Assembly: GCA_964432875.1 (NCBI GenBank)
Contig: CAYSPJ010000218.1
Coordinates: forward strand, 1-6,238
Origin: JACJYE01 sp964432875
GTDB lineage: Bacteria; Bacteroidota; Bacteroidia; Chitinophagales; Saprospiraceae
Reading direction: 5' to 3'
DNA length: 6,238 nucleotides
Part shown: positions 6,199-6,238 of the stretch, one piece after another
Layout of the letters: every line of letters starts with the position of its first letter
How positions within the stretch are numbered: position 1 is the first letter of the stretch
Notes under the pieces: model-generated
Database searches by the model: none
The model's input: the letters and a program-made list of their open reading frames with translations, nothing else
What the model was told of the DNA's origin: nothing
Translations under genes and position numbers: made by a program

Positions 6199-6238
6199 GA
6201 ATCTTGATTTGACCCCGTTTCCCGGCTTAGCGCCTGCT
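6199..6238 (-). other. 5' flank of the M20 gene
   Basis: Forty bases precede the M20 start up to the window edge. There is no clear Shine-Dalgarno sequence and no TAnnTTTG match, so the promoter either lies beyond the window or the gene is read from an upstream neighbour. Confidence 0.5.

Overview
The window looks like a chromosomal stretch of a fairly GC-rich member of the Bacteroidota. The main reason is a full match to the Bacteroidota-type promoter (TTG, 21-bp gap, TAnnTTTG) in front of the central operon. The genes also lack clear Shine-Dalgarno sequences, and the two flanking genes encode exported hydrolases of types common in that phylum. The genus cannot be read from the sequence.

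Layout from left to right: (1) positions 1-1538, minus strand, an exported serine hydrolase of the beta-lactamase/penicillin-binding-protein fold (SxxK, YSN, HGG motifs) whose last residues run off the left edge. (2) Positions 1539-1842, a divergent intergenic region holding the operon promoter, inverted repeats next to or overlapping it, and a short direct repeat. (3) Positions 1843-4498, plus strand, a two-gene type II restriction-modification operon: a 5-methylcytosine DNA methyltransferase followed, with a 23-bp overlap, by a restriction endonuclease of the Sau3AI/MutH family. (4) Positions 4499-4593, a short convergent intergenic gap. (5) Positions 4594-6198, minus strand, an exported M20-family metallo-amidohydrolase resembling AbgB.

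The two enzymes of the operon should act as a pair. From family resemblance the endonuclease is predicted to cut unmethylated GATC, and the methyltransferase to protect the same sites by C5 methylation of the cytosine. Reading by eye I find only six GATC sites in the whole window and one in the operon, far fewer than chance would give, which fits GATC avoidance. The operon is much more AT-rich than its neighbours (sample 60-base blocks: 43/60 and 44/60 G+C in the flanking genes against 28/60 and 22/60 in the operon), so it looks like a horizontally acquired cassette set between two older genes of the host. No controller (C) protein, Vsr nuclease, second methyltransferase, transposase, tRNA, rRNA or CRISPR array is visible. 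The system belongs to a known family. The less usual points are its promoter/inverted-repeat layout, possible cassette ends, a T8 tract inside the nuclease gene, and the altered metal-ligand motif in the M20 enzyme.
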